Source: VRUE01 sp963814915
GTDB taxonomy: Bacteria > Actinomycetota > Thermoleophilia > Solirubrobacterales > 70-9
Assembly: GCA_963814915.1 (NCBI GenBank)
Contig: CAWFEI010000016.1
Location: forward strand, 25,716-89,715
Length of the DNA: 64,000 nucleotides
Direction: 5' to 3'
Each line of letters starts with the position of its first letter. Positions within the stretch are counted from its first letter, which is position 1. This document shows, piece after piece, positions 15,742 to 25,317 of the stretch. The notes below the pieces were generated by a model. The model was not told the DNA's origin, did no database searches, and saw only the letters and a list, made by a program, of their open reading frames with translations. The position numbers and the translations under genes were made by a program.

Positions 15742-16506
15742 ATGCGGGAGCGGGACCCATCGATATCTGATTCTCTGGGTCCCGTGGGATCAGAGGAGGC
15801 GGCGCCTGATCATTCGCGCGGCACGGTGCTCGTCGTCGACGACGAGCCGACGATCGTCGAGGTCGTCTCCCGCTACATCGAGCGGGCCGGCTATGCGACG
15901 TACAGCGCCGGCGACGGCCCCGAGGCGGTGCGGCTGGCCGGCCTGCACCGTCCCGACCTCGTCGTGCTCGACGTGATGCTGCCGGGATTCGACGGGATCG
16001 AGGTGATGCGGCGCCTGCACGAGCGCGGGGGCGAGCGCACCGCGGTGATCCTTCTGACCGCCCGTGGCGAGGAGTCCGACCGCCTGGTCGGCCTGCGCCA
16101 CGGCGCCGACGACTACGTCGTCAAGCCATTCTCGCCGGCCGAGTTGGTCGCCCGTGTCGACGCGGTGCTGCGGCGCACCGGGCCGCCTGCCGTTCAGGCC
16201 GACCCGGAGCCGATCGAGCATGGCGAGCTGCGCATCGATCCGGCTTCGCGGACCGCCACCCTGGCCGGCGAGGAGCTCTCGCTGACCCAGCGCGAGTTCG
16301 ACCTGCTCGGCTTCCTCGCCGCCCACCCCGGCCGGGTCTTCACCCGCGATCAGTTGATGGAAACCGTCTGGGACTACCCCTTCTTCACCGACACCAGCAC
16401 TGTCACCGTCCACGTCCGCCGCCTGCGCGCCAAGCTCGGTGACGACCCCGCCGAGCCGCGCTTCATCGAGACGGTCTGGGGCGTCGGCTACAGGTTGAGA
16501 CCATGA
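15742..16506 (+). CDS. OmpR/PhoB-family response regulator
   Basis: A 254-residue protein. The receiver domain (about 28-145) has the acidic pair D-D-E, phosphoacceptor Asp77 (V-V-L-D-V-M-L-P-G), the switch residue in L-L-T-A, and the Lys of V-K-P-F. A winged-helix effector (about 155-252) follows, with L-T-Q-R-E-F-D-L-L and V-T-V-H-V-R-R-L-R-A-K-L. The first ~27 residues precede the fold and are probably disordered. ATG 15742 is the first in-frame start after the dipZ stop. The stop overlaps ATG 16503 of a short bridging frame before the kinase gene. Confidence 0.88.
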   Translation: MRERDPSISDSLGPVGSEEAAPDHSRGTVLVVDDEPTIVEVVSRYIERAGYATYSAGDGPEAVRLAGLHRPDLVVLDVMLPGFDGIEVMRRLHERGGERTAVILLTARGEESDRLVGLRHGADDYVVKPFSPAELVARVDAVLRRTGPPAVQADPEPIEHGELRIDPASRTATLAGEELSLTQREFDLLGFLAAHPGRVFTRDQLMETVWDYPFFTDTSTVTVHVRRLRAKLGDDPAEPRFIETVWGVGYRLRP

Positions 16507-16570
16507 GCGCGGAGCGACCAAGCGTGCATATCTGGTTATTCGCGCCGGGAGCGAAGCGCGAGACATTGCC

Positions 16571-16574
<4 letters not shown>
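16503..16574 (+). other. Short bridging ORF of 23 codons between response regulator and kinase
   Basis: ATG 16503 overlaps the response-regulator stop (ATGA), and its own stop TGA 16572-16574 overlaps the kinase ATG (ATGA). It would encode MSAERPSVHIWLFAPGAKRE and three more residues. The double ATGA overlap suggests a translational relay linking the two genes rather than a functional peptide. This rests on position only. Confidence 0.35.
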
Positions 16575-17428
<854 letters not shown>

Positions 17429-17471
17429 GCGGTGGTAGGGGAGGGGAACACGGCCCTCTTCGTCGGCGCAA

Positions 17472-17477
17472 TAGGCT
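17472..17477 (+). promoter_or_regulatory. Probable -10 box of a leaderless transcript (acyl-CoA dehydrogenase)
   Basis: TAGGCT lies seven bases before the GTG at 17485. No Shine-Dalgarno is seen in the short gap after the kinase gene. Confidence 0.45.
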
Positions 17478-17484
17478 CACGGCC

Positions 17485-18630
17485 GTGAATTTCGAGCTCT
17501 CAGATGAGCAGAAGTTGCTGCGGGGCACGGTGCGTGAGTTTGCGCTGCAAGAGGTCAAGCCGGTTGCTGAGGAGCTGGATCGGACCAAGTCCTTCCCCTA
17601 CGAGATCGTGGCGAAGCTCGGGGGGCTCGGGCTGATGGGGATTCCGTTTCCGCAGGAGTACGGCGGGGGCGGGGCGGACACGTTGTCCTACGTGTTGGCC
17701 GTGGAAGAGCTGGCGCGGATCGATTCGTCCGTGTGCATCACGATGGCGGCCCACACCTCGCTGGGGACGATGCCGATCTATCTCTGGGGCTCCGACGAGC
17801 AGAAGGACGAGTGGCTGCCGGTGCTCTGCAGTGGGCAAAAGCTCGCGTCGTTCGGGCTGACCGAGCCCGAGGCCGGTTCCGACGCCGGCAATGTTCGGAC
17901 CACGGCGACGCTCGAAGACGGCGAGTGGATGATCGACGGCGCCAAGCAGTTCATCACCAACTCCGGCACCGATATCTCCGGCTGCGTTGCGATCACCGCC
18001 GTCACCGGCCAGGCGGACGGGCGCAAGGAGATCTCCAACCTGATCGTCCCCACCGGCACGCCTGGCTACGAAGCCGGCGAGCCCTACCGCAAGATGGGCT
18101 GGAACGCCTCCGACACGCGCCCGCTGACCTTCGATGCCTGCCGGGTGCCGGAGTCCAACCTGCTCGGCCGCCGCGGCGAGGGCTTCAAGAACTTCCTCCA
18201 CATCCTCGACGGCGGTCGCATCGGCGTCGCCGCGATGGGGGTCGGGCTCGCCCAGGGCGCCCTCGACGAGGCGATCGCCTACGCCAAGGAGCGCCAGGCA
18301 TTCGGCCGACCGATCGCCAAATTCCAGTCGATCCAGGCAAAGATCGCCGATCTCTCCGCCCAGATCGAGGCCGCCCGCCTACTCACCTGGCGGGCCGCGC
18401 TGGAGAAGGATGCGGGCCAGTCGTTCACGCTCACCGCCGCCCAGGCGAAGCTGATCACCGGCCGCCTCGCCGTTCGCGCCACCGAGGAGGCGGTCCAGAT
18501 CCACGGGGGCTATGGCTACATCGAGGAGTATCCGGTCTGCCGCTTCTATCGCGACGCCAAGATCCTCACGATCGGCGAGGGCACCGACGAGGTCCAGCAG
18601 ATGGTCATCGCCCGCCAGCTCGGCTGCTGA
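17485..18630 (+). CDS. Acyl-CoA dehydrogenase, short-chain/branched-chain type
   Basis: A 381-residue FAD enzyme of normal length. It contains the family motif G-L-T-E-P-E-A-G-S-D and the FAD-binding Q-I-H-G-G-Y-G-Y. The catalytic base is expected at Glu365 in G-E-G-T-D-E-V-Q, the position used in short/branched-chain and butyryl-CoA dehydrogenases. It makes trans-2-enoyl-CoA and passes electrons to ETF, probably the EtfBA encoded at 28547-30313. The stop lies three bases from the convergent aldehyde dehydrogenase stop. Chain-length preference cannot be decided. Confidence 0.9.
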   Translation: MNFELSDEQKLLRGTVREFALQEVKPVAEELDRTKSFPYEIVAKLGGLGLMGIPFPQEYGGGGADTLSYVLAVEELARIDSSVCITMAAHTSLGTMPIYLWGSDEQKDEWLPVLCSGQKLASFGLTEPEAGSDAGNVRTTATLEDGEWMIDGAKQFITNSGTDISGCVAITAVTGQADGRKEISNLIVPTGTPGYEAGEPYRKMGWNASDTRPLTFDACRVPESNLLGRRGEGFKNFLHILDGGRIGVAAMGVGLAQGALDEAIAYAKERQAFGRPIAKFQSIQAKIADLSAQIEAARLLTWRAALEKDAGQSFTLTAAQAKLITGRLAVRATEEAVQIHGGYGYIEEYPVCRFYRDAKILTIGEGTDEVQQMVIARQLGC

Positions 18631-18633
18631 GCC

Positions 18634-20070
18634 CTACAGCTGCAGCGACTTGACCTGGAGCAGCTCCTCGATCGCGTAGCGGCCGTTCTCGCGCCCGTGG
18701 CCGGACTGCTTGTAGCCGCCGAACGGGGCGATCGGGTTGAAGGCGCCGCCGTTGATCTCGATCTGGCCGGTGCGGATGCGCTTGGCGATGGCGATCGCGC
18801 GGTCCTGGTCAGCCGACCAGACTCCACCGGCGAGGCCGTAGACAGTCTCGTTGGCGATCCGCACCGCGTCGTCCTCGTCGTCGTAGGGCTGGATCACGAG
18901 CACCGGGCCGAAGATCTCCTCCTGGGCGATCGTCATCTCGGGGGTGACATCGGAGAAGACGGTCGGGCGGACGAAATAGCCGCCCTCGAGGCCCTCTGGG
19001 GGCGCGGCCCCACCGGTGAGCAGCTTGGCGCCTTCCGCCTCGCCTTTCTCGATGTAGCCGCGGACCCGTTCGCGCTGGGTCTCGGAGACCAGCGGCCCGA
19101 GCCGGGTCGTGTCCTCGAAGGGGTCGCCGGGGGTGAAGCTCTCCGCCGCCTTGACGGCGATCTCCTCCGCTTCGGCCAGCTTCCCGCGCGGGACCAGCAT
19201 CCGGGTCAGCGCGCTGCAGGTCTGGCCGGAGTTGAGGAAGCACTTGGCGACTCCGTCGGGCACCGCCTTGGCGAGGTCGGCGTCGTCGAGGATCACGTTC
19301 GGGGACTTGCCACCCAGCTCCATCGCGACCGGCTTCACCGTCGCCGATGCCAACTCGGAGACGCGGCGGCCGGCTCGGGTCGAGCCGGTGAAGGAGACCA
19401 TGTCGACCTCCGGATGGCCGGCGATCGCCTCGCCGGCGACGGGGCCGGTCCCGGTGAGGAGGTTGAAGACGCCCGCGGGGAGGCCGGCGGCCTCGATCAC
19501 CTCGGCAAGGATGAAGGCGTTGAGCGGCGTCACCTCGCTCGGCTTGAGCACGACCGTGCAGCCAGCCGCCAGGGCGGGGGCGACCTTGGCGGCGATCTGG
19601 TTGAGCGGGAAGTTCCAGGGGGTGATCGCGCCGAGCACGCCGACCGGCTCCCGCAGCACGCGCGAACTGCCGATCTCCTCCTCCCAGGCGATCTCCTCCA
19701 TCAGCCCCGGCATCGCCGCGAACTGGGCGGTCGGCAGGCCGGCCTGGATCATCTTGCTCAGCTTGATCGGCATGCCGAGCTCCTGAGAGATCGTCGCCGC
19801 GATCTCGTCCGAGCGCTCGTTCAGCCCGGCGGCGATCGCCGAGAGGTAGCCGGCCCGCTCCTCGCGCGAGATCTGCGACCAGGAGTCGAAGGCGTCGCGG
19901 GCGGCGCGCACGGCGAGGTCGGCGTCCGCGGCGGTGCAGCCCGGGATCGTCGCCATGACCTCCTCGGTCGTCGCGTTGACGACCTCGATCGGCTCGCCTC
20001 CTTGCGGCAAGACCCACTCGCCGCCGATGAAGACCTTGTCTCGCACCTGCATCTCAGCCGCCGCAGCCAT
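18634..20070 (-). CDS. NAD(P)-dependent aldehyde dehydrogenase
   Basis: A 478-residue ALDH superfamily enzyme. It has the N-W-type motif T-P-W-N-F-P-L, general base Glu251 (E-L-G-G-K-S), nucleophile Cys285 (S-G-Q-T-C-S-A), and the G-P-V-L-V-I and F-G-G-Y-K-Q-S-G-H-G-R segments. It oxidises an aldehyde to an acid; the substrate is unknown. A GAGGAGGAG Shine-Dalgarno precedes ATG 20070. It follows the HxlR gene on the same strand with repeat A3 between them. Confidence 0.9.
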   Translation of the reverse strand: MAAAAEMQVRDKVFIGGEWVLPQGGEPIEVVNATTEEVMATIPGCTAADADLAVRAARDAFDSWSQISREERAGYLSAIAAGLNERSDEIAATISQELGMPIKLSKMIQAGLPTAQFAAMPGLMEEIAWEEEIGSSRVLREPVGVLGAITPWNFPLNQIAAKVAPALAAGCTVVLKPSEVTPLNAFILAEVIEAAGLPAGVFNLLTGTGPVAGEAIAGHPEVDMVSFTGSTRAGRRVSELASATVKPVAMELGGKSPNVILDDADLAKAVPDGVAKCFLNSGQTCSALTRMLVPRGKLAEAEEIAVKAAESFTPGDPFEDTTRLGPLVSETQRERVRGYIEKGEAEGAKLLTGGAAPPEGLEGGYFVRPTVFSDVTPEMTIAQEEIFGPVLVIQPYDDEDDAVRIANETVYGLAGGVWSADQDRAIAIAKRIRTGQIEINGGAFNPIAPFGGYKQSGHGRENGRYAIEELLQVKSLQL

Positions 20071-20108
20071 CTACTCCTCCTCGTCGCTGACTTGATCCAT
20101 CATGGTCG

Positions 20109-20154
20109 ATTGAAGCATTGTCTGGGCCATAGCCCGGGAAAAGCTGCGATCAAC
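20109..20154 (+). repeat. Palindromic repeat family A, solo copy A3
   Basis: Matches copy A2 at 38 of 46 positions, including the 3' end GCTGCGATCAAC. The core has changed to GGGC-CATA-GCCC, so the stem is kept with different bases. No start codon is present in this orientation and no DUF559 gene adjoins it. It lies at the end of the HxlR gene and covers its stop codon. Confidence 0.8.
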
Positions 20155-20665
20155 CGGACGCCGCGGCGAGATCGCGAGCGGCGACGCCGGGGCCGGGGAG
20201 GGCGCGGGCGTCGCGGGCGTTCAGGACCTCGCCGCAGCGCTCGCAGGTGCCGCGATCGTTGACCTCGCCGCCGCATTCCTTGTGCACGATCAGCATCGGC
20301 GGGCCGTCGGGCTCGGGCGAGTGGCGGTCGCCCCAGGCGAGCAGCGCGACGAGCGCCGGCCAAAGGTCGAGCCCCTTCTCGGTGAGGAAGTACTCGTAGC
20401 GCGCCGGGCTCGACTGGTAGGGCCGCCGTTCGAGGATGTCCTCCTCGACGAGGCGCTGCAGGCGGGCCGAGAGCACGTTGCGGGCGACGCCGAGGCCGCG
20501 CTGCAGCTCGCCGAAGCGGCGGTTGCCGTTCATCACGTCGCGCACGATCAGGAGGCTCCAACGCTCGCCGACCACCTCGAGCGCCTTGGCGATCGAGCAG
20601 ACCTGGCCCGGATAGTCGGCACGCAGCACGAGAGTGATCTTCGCACACAAGGTTGCATCAAGCAA
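20150..20665 (-). CDS. HxlR-family transcriptional regulator
   Basis: A 171-residue protein. The winged-helix HxlR domain covers about residues 20-110: C-S-I-A-K-A-L-E-V-V-G-E-R-W-S-L-L-I-V-R-D and R-F-G-E-L-Q-R-G-L-G-V-A-R-N-V-L-S-A-R-L. A C-terminal C-x-G-G-E-V-x8-C-x2-C-G-E pattern could bind zinc. TTG 20665 fits a leaderless start six bases after TAGACG; GTG 20629 is an alternative that would leave 159 residues. It probably autoregulates through the palindromes at 20652-20710 and controls the divergent short frame. Confidence 0.8.
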   Translation of the reverse strand: MLDATLCAKITLVLRADYPGQVCSIAKALEVVGERWSLLIVRDVMNGNRRFGELQRGLGVARNVLSARLQRLVEEDILERRPYQSSPARYEYFLTEKGLDLWPALVALLAWGDRHSPEPDGPPMLIVHKECGGEVNDRGTCERCGEVLNARDARALPGPGVAARDLAAASG

Positions 20666-20710
20666 CTGACTCGTCTAGTGTCCTCGCGACAACGGTTGCT
20701 TGAAGCAACC
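20652..20710. promoter_or_regulatory. Pair of operator-like palindromes in the HxlR divergent region
   Basis: GGTTGCTTGAAGCAACC at 20694-20710 is a perfect palindrome with 8-bp arms around a central G. GTTGCATCAAGCAAC at 20652-20666 is the same word, inverted, with one change. The centres are 43 bp apart, about four helical turns. Between them are divergent -10-like boxes TAGTGT (plus, 20676-20681) and TAGACG (minus, 20677-20672). Confidence 0.6.
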
Positions 20711-20739
20711 AGGCCTGAAACGCCGACTGGAGGCGCACG

Positions 20740-20910
20740 ATGAGGCTGATCCACAGAAACCGAAGCCACCGCCCCAAGACCCCGCGGATCCCGATCTCCC
20801 AGGAGGAGATCGCCGCCGATCTGCACTACCCGGCGACTCAGTCAGAGAGCTCGCGGGCGAGCTCGACCAGGAGGCGGACGCCGAAGCCGCTGGCGTCGTT
20901 GCCCGTGTAA
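20740..20910 (+). pseudogene. Short ORF, possibly the truncated divergent target of the HxlR regulator
   Basis: Fifty-six codons from ATG 20740 with a good GGAGG Shine-Dalgarno six bases upstream and the HxlR operators further up. The product starts MRLIHRNRSHRPKTPRIPIS and then runs antisense into the 3' end of pepA, which begins at 20838. I do not recognise it. Good expression signals on a very short frame that ends in antisense sequence suggest a gene cut short by a deletion, but a real small protein is possible. Confidence 0.3.
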
Positions 20911-22274
20911 GGGCGGCCGACATCCCAGGCGGTGCCGGCGATGTCGACGTGGGCCCACGGGGTCTCGTCGACGAACTCCTCGAGGAACGAGCCGGCGTAG
21001 ATCGTCCCCGCCTTGCGCTTCGCCGCGGCGTTGGTCAGGTCGCCGACGGTGCCCTTGACCAGGTCCTTGTACTCGGGGTGGAGGGGCAGGCGCCAGACCA
21101 GCTCGCCGGTCGTCTCGCCGGCCTGCTCGACCTCGCCCGCGAGTGCGTCGTCGTTGGAGATGACCGCGGCGTAGGTCGAGCCCAGCGCCATCAGCACGGC
21201 GCCGGTCAGGGTCGCCATGTCGACGATCCGCTCGGCGCCCAGCTCGACCGCGTAGGCGAGCGCGTCGGCGAGGATCAGGCGCCCCTCCGCGTCGGTGTTG
21301 TTGACCTCGACCGTCTTGCCGTTGTACTGGGTGATCACGTCGCCGGGCTTGATCGCCGTCCCCGAGGGCATGTTCTCGGTCGAGGGCACGACCGCGATCA
21401 GGCTCACGGGCAGGCCCAGCTCGGCGATCGCGCCGACCGCCTCGAGCACCGCTGCGGCGCCGGACATGTCCATCTTCATCTCGTGCATCGAAGCCGAGGG
21501 CTTGAGCGAGATGCCACCGGTGTCGAAGGTCACGCCCTTGCCGACGAAGCCAAGTGTCGGTCCGGAGCCGCCGCCCTCATAGCGCAGCACGATCAGCTTC
21601 GGGTCCTCGGCGCTGCCCTGGCTGACGGCGACGAGGCCACCCATCTCCTTGGCCGCGATCTCGTCGCGGCCAAGGACCTCGGCGCTGACCGCCTCGTGCC
21701 GGGAGGCGATCTCGGTCGCCCGCCGGCCCAGGTAGGACGGGGTGGCGATGTTCGACGGCAGGCTCTGCAGATCGCGGGCGCGGTTCTGCGCGGCGGCGCA
21801 GACGCGGGCGGCCTCGACGGCCGCGGCGACGCCCTCCTCGCCCAGCAGGGTCAGCGACTCGATCCGCGGCGCCGGGGGCTTGTCCGGAGCGGAGCTGCGC
21901 AACCGGTCGAAGCGGTAGTCGGCGAGGATCGTCGCGGTGACGATCGCGGCGGCGGCCTCGGCGTCGTCCTCAGAGGCGGGCAGGAGCCAGGCCAGTGCCG
22001 CGGCCTCCAGCTTCCCGGCCTCTTTGGCAGCAATCGCGGCGGCGAGCCGGATCCGCTCCGGGTCGGCCTGCTCGCGCTTGCCGAGCCCGACCACGAGCAC
22101 CCGGGCGGGGCGCTCGGGCCGCAGCAGGGTCAGTTTCCGAAAGGCGCCTTTGACGTCGGCGGCTCCCGGCGCGCCGGACAGCTCGGCGGGCAGCTCCTCC
22201 CCCTCGTAGAGGCCGGCGACAAGGAGGTCGGCGGTGAGCTCGAGCGGGCTCTCCTGGCTGACGGCGACGTTCAC
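20838..22274 (-). CDS. pepA: Leucyl aminopeptidase, M17 family
   Basis: A 478-residue M17 metallopeptidase. The C-terminal catalytic domain has G-K-G-V-T-F-D-T-G-G-I-S-L-K-P, M-K-M-D-M-S-G-A-A, and the signature N-T-D-A-E-G-R-L, supplying the two-zinc ligands and the catalytic Lys and Arg. The N-terminal ~160 residues are the variable macro-like domain. It forms a cytoplasmic hexamer that releases N-terminal residues. PepA proteins in enterobacteria also bind DNA; nothing here shows that. Confidence 0.92.
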   Translation of the reverse strand: MNVAVSQESPLELTADLLVAGLYEGEELPAELSGAPGAADVKGAFRKLTLLRPERPARVLVVGLGKREQADPERIRLAAAIAAKEAGKLEAAALAWLLPASEDDAEAAAAIVTATILADYRFDRLRSSAPDKPPAPRIESLTLLGEEGVAAAVEAARVCAAAQNRARDLQSLPSNIATPSYLGRRATEIASRHEAVSAEVLGRDEIAAKEMGGLVAVSQGSAEDPKLIVLRYEGGGSGPTLGFVGKGVTFDTGGISLKPSASMHEMKMDMSGAAAVLEAVGAIAELGLPVSLIAVVPSTENMPSGTAIKPGDVITQYNGKTVEVNNTDAEGRLILADALAYAVELGAERIVDMATLTGAVLMALGSTYAAVISNDDALAGEVEQAGETTGELVWRLPLHPEYKDLVKGTVGDLTNAAAKRKAGTIYAGSFLEEFVDETPWAHVDIAGTAWDVGRPYTGNDASGFGVRLLVELARELSD

Positions 22275-22360
22275 GGCGGCGAGTCTATGCGCTCCGACAG
22301 CGCGGCTCCACGACCGCCCGTTGCGTGATCAACGGACCACAATTCGGATCGCGTTACCGG

Positions 22361-22366
22361 TATCGT
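22361..22366 (+). promoter_or_regulatory. Candidate -10 box for the thiolase gene
   Basis: TATCGT lies about 70 bases before the ATG at 22435. An AGAAAGG Shine-Dalgarno then sits directly upstream of that ATG, so this transcript would be leadered, unlike many neighbours. Confidence 0.35.
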
Positions 22367-22434
22367 CCCGAGCAGGGCCTTGCGGCCCGTCCAGAGCCGA
22401 GACCCGGCACAAACAAAGACAGAAAGGCCGCCAG

Positions 22435-23610
<1,176 letters not shown>

Positions 23611-23614
23611 GTCT

Positions 23615-24400
23615 TTGCAGCGCGCTGCTGCTTTCTTCGATCTGGACAAGACCCTGATGGCGGGGTCTTCGGGGATGCAGTTCGCCCGCGTCGCCGCCCG
23701 TCATGGGCTGGTCGGGCGCCGCCAGCTGGCGAGCTGGGGGTTCGAGCACCTGCGTTACCGCCTGCGCGGGGTGACCGACGAGCGAACGACCGAGGTGCTG
23801 CGCGGCGTGCGCGAGCTGCTCCAAGGCGTTTCCGCACGCGGCCTCGAACGGATGAACCCCGAGGTGATGGCGGCGATCCTGCCGCGGGTCTACCCGCAGA
23901 TGCTCGACGAGGTCTACGCCCACCGGGATGCCGGTCGAGCGACCTTCATCGTCAGCGCCGCCGGCAACGGCGTGGTCGAGCCGCTGGCCACGGTGCTTGG
24001 CATGGACGGCGGCATCGGCACCCGCTACGAGGTCGGCGAGGACGGCAAGCTCACCGGCCGCTTCGACGGCCCCTTCGTCTACGGCCCGGGCAAGGTCGAA
24101 GCGATGGAGGCGTTCGCGGCCGAGCACGGGATCGACCTGGCCTCCTCCTACGCCTACTCGGACTCGCTCTCGGACCTGCCGATGCTGCGCGCCGTCGGCA
24201 ACCCGGTCGCCGTCAACCCCGACCCGCCGCTGGCCGAGACGGCCCGCGAGGAAGGCTGGGAGACCGTGCGCTTTGAGCGGCTCGGTCGCCGCCTCGTCGC
24301 GCTCAGCGTCGCCGTCCTGGCGACGATCGCCGGTTTCGGCGCCTCACGCATGGCGGCGCGCCGGGGGCCGGTCTCCCGTCGCCTTTCTCTGCGGCGCTAG
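23615..24400 (+). CDS. HAD-IB family phosphatase with C-terminal membrane helix
   Basis: A 261-residue SerB-like HAD hydrolase. Motif I is F-F-D-L-D-K-T-L with nucleophile Asp9 and Asp11, motif II is in F-I-V-S-A-A, and motif III/IV is A-Y-S-D-S-L-S-D-L-P-M-L. Residues ~220-240 are hydrophobic (L-V-A-L-S-V-A-V-L-A-T-I-A-G-F), followed by an Arg-rich tail, so it may be membrane-anchored. Relatives act on phosphoserine or lysophosphatidic-type substrates; the substrate is unknown. A TTG start four bases after the thiolase stop implies an operon. Confidence 0.82.
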   Translation: MQRAAAFFDLDKTLMAGSSGMQFARVAARHGLVGRRQLASWGFEHLRYRLRGVTDERTTEVLRGVRELLQGVSARGLERMNPEVMAAILPRVYPQMLDEVYAHRDAGRATFIVSAAGNGVVEPLATVLGMDGGIGTRYEVGEDGKLTGRFDGPFVYGPGKVEAMEAFAAEHGIDLASSYAYSDSLSDLPMLRAVGNPVAVNPDPPLAETAREEGWETVRFERLGRRLVALSVAVLATIAGFGASRMAARRGPVSRRLSLRR

Positions 24401-24403
24401 CCG

Positions 24404-24444
24404 CGCCGGGAGTCGGGGTCGCATCGGACCGTCGACTCCCGGCG
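24404..24444. terminator. Hairpin between convergent genes
   Basis: Perfect 12-bp arms CGCCGGGAGTCG (24404-24415) and CGACTCCCGGCG (24433-24444) enclose a 17-nt loop, between the stops of two convergent genes (24400 and 24453). No T-tract follows on either side. A bidirectional terminator is the likely role. Confidence 0.7.
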
Positions 24445-24452
24445 GTCTGGCG

Positions 24453-25124
24453 CTACGGGCGCGTCTCGCCGCGGTGTGGCACGCCCGGCTTGTGCGAGCG
24501 CAGGAACTTGAGCGCGGTGTCGGGATTGTGGACCGCACCGCCGGCGACCAGCACGAGGAAGCCGACTCCGATCAGCACCAGGGCGATCCCGATCACGATG
24601 CCGAACAGCGAGAGCCGGTCGGCCATGTAGCTCGTGTTGAGGGCGGTCGAGAGCGCGGTCTCGGTGACCCAGGTTTCACGCGTCGCGTTGTCGGCCGGTT
24701 CGCCGCTCTTGGCATCGATCACGGCGAATTCTTCGTTGTCGGTGCCGCCGCCGGCCGCCAGCTCGGCCTTCGGGGTGTCCGATTTGGCTTCGAAGCGGCC
24801 CATTTCCGAGTAGGTGAATCCACCAGTCGCCTCGAGCGCGTGGATCCGCATGTAGTCGGCGAAGCAACGCGCCTTTTCGCCGCTGTCGATTTCCTCTTCG
24901 GCTACGTCGCAGCTCGGCACCCCGACGCTCGCCGGCAGCCCGGCTTCCTTCACCGCGGCAGTAGTTTCTTCCGGGGTCATGTCGGGGGTGCCGACGATGC
25001 TCTGCCGTTCGAGTTCGGTCGTGACGGTGTTGCTGCCGCTGGCCCCCATCACGATGGCGACGACGCCGAAGGCGATCAACGCGATCCCCGCGACGATTCC
25101 GCCTAACTCCAGTCCCCTTCGCAT
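24453..25124 (-). CDS. Membrane protein of unknown function with two terminal helices
   Basis: A 223-residue protein. One membrane helix at about residues 8-28 (G-I-V-A-G-I-A-L-I-A-F-G-V-V-A-I-V-M-G) and another at about 170-195 enclose an extracytoplasmic domain with two cysteines (P-S-C-D-V-A, A-R-C-F-A-D). Similar actinobacterial proteins are often mislabelled LigA dioxygenase; nothing here supports an enzyme. ATG 25124 was chosen because GGAGGT lies seven bases upstream. It is divergent from icmA across about 190 bp. Confidence 0.7.
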   Translation of the reverse strand: MRRGLELGGIVAGIALIAFGVVAIVMGASGSNTVTTELERQSIVGTPDMTPEETTAAVKEAGLPASVGVPSCDVAEEEIDSGEKARCFADYMRIHALEATGGFTYSEMGRFEAKSDTPKAELAAGGGTDNEEFAVIDAKSGEPADNATRETWVTETALSTALNTSYMADRLSLFGIVIGIALVLIGVGFLVLVAGGAVHNPDTALKFLRSHKPGVPHRGETRP

Positions 25125-25317
25125 ACCTGGCACCTCCATCTGTTGTGAGTCGAGAAAAGACGACGTGAATATCTGCAATCGCGACGCTTTCACGCCGGTG
25201 TGCGTCGCCGCCTCCGTGCTGGCAGCGGATCTTGCTCGTGGTAAACCCGTAACGGCGGGCGCCTGGGCCGGTGAATGGACGGGTAAGGCGCCCGGGTGGC
25301 GTCCGTAGACTGTCCGG
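25125..25317. promoter_or_regulatory. Divergent intergenic region upstream of icmA
   Basis: About 190 bp. At its right end TAGACT (25306-25311) lies six bases before the icmA ATG and would give a leaderless mRNA. GGGCGCC and GGCGCCC, 23 bases apart just upstream of it, form a possible inverted repeat. Nothing else was recognised. Confidence 0.4.

Noticed and set aside
24453..25124. Aromatic-ring dioxygenase LigA, a common label for similar proteins
   Set aside because: The sequence has two membrane helices and a small extracellular domain, with no iron-binding residues of a dioxygenase.
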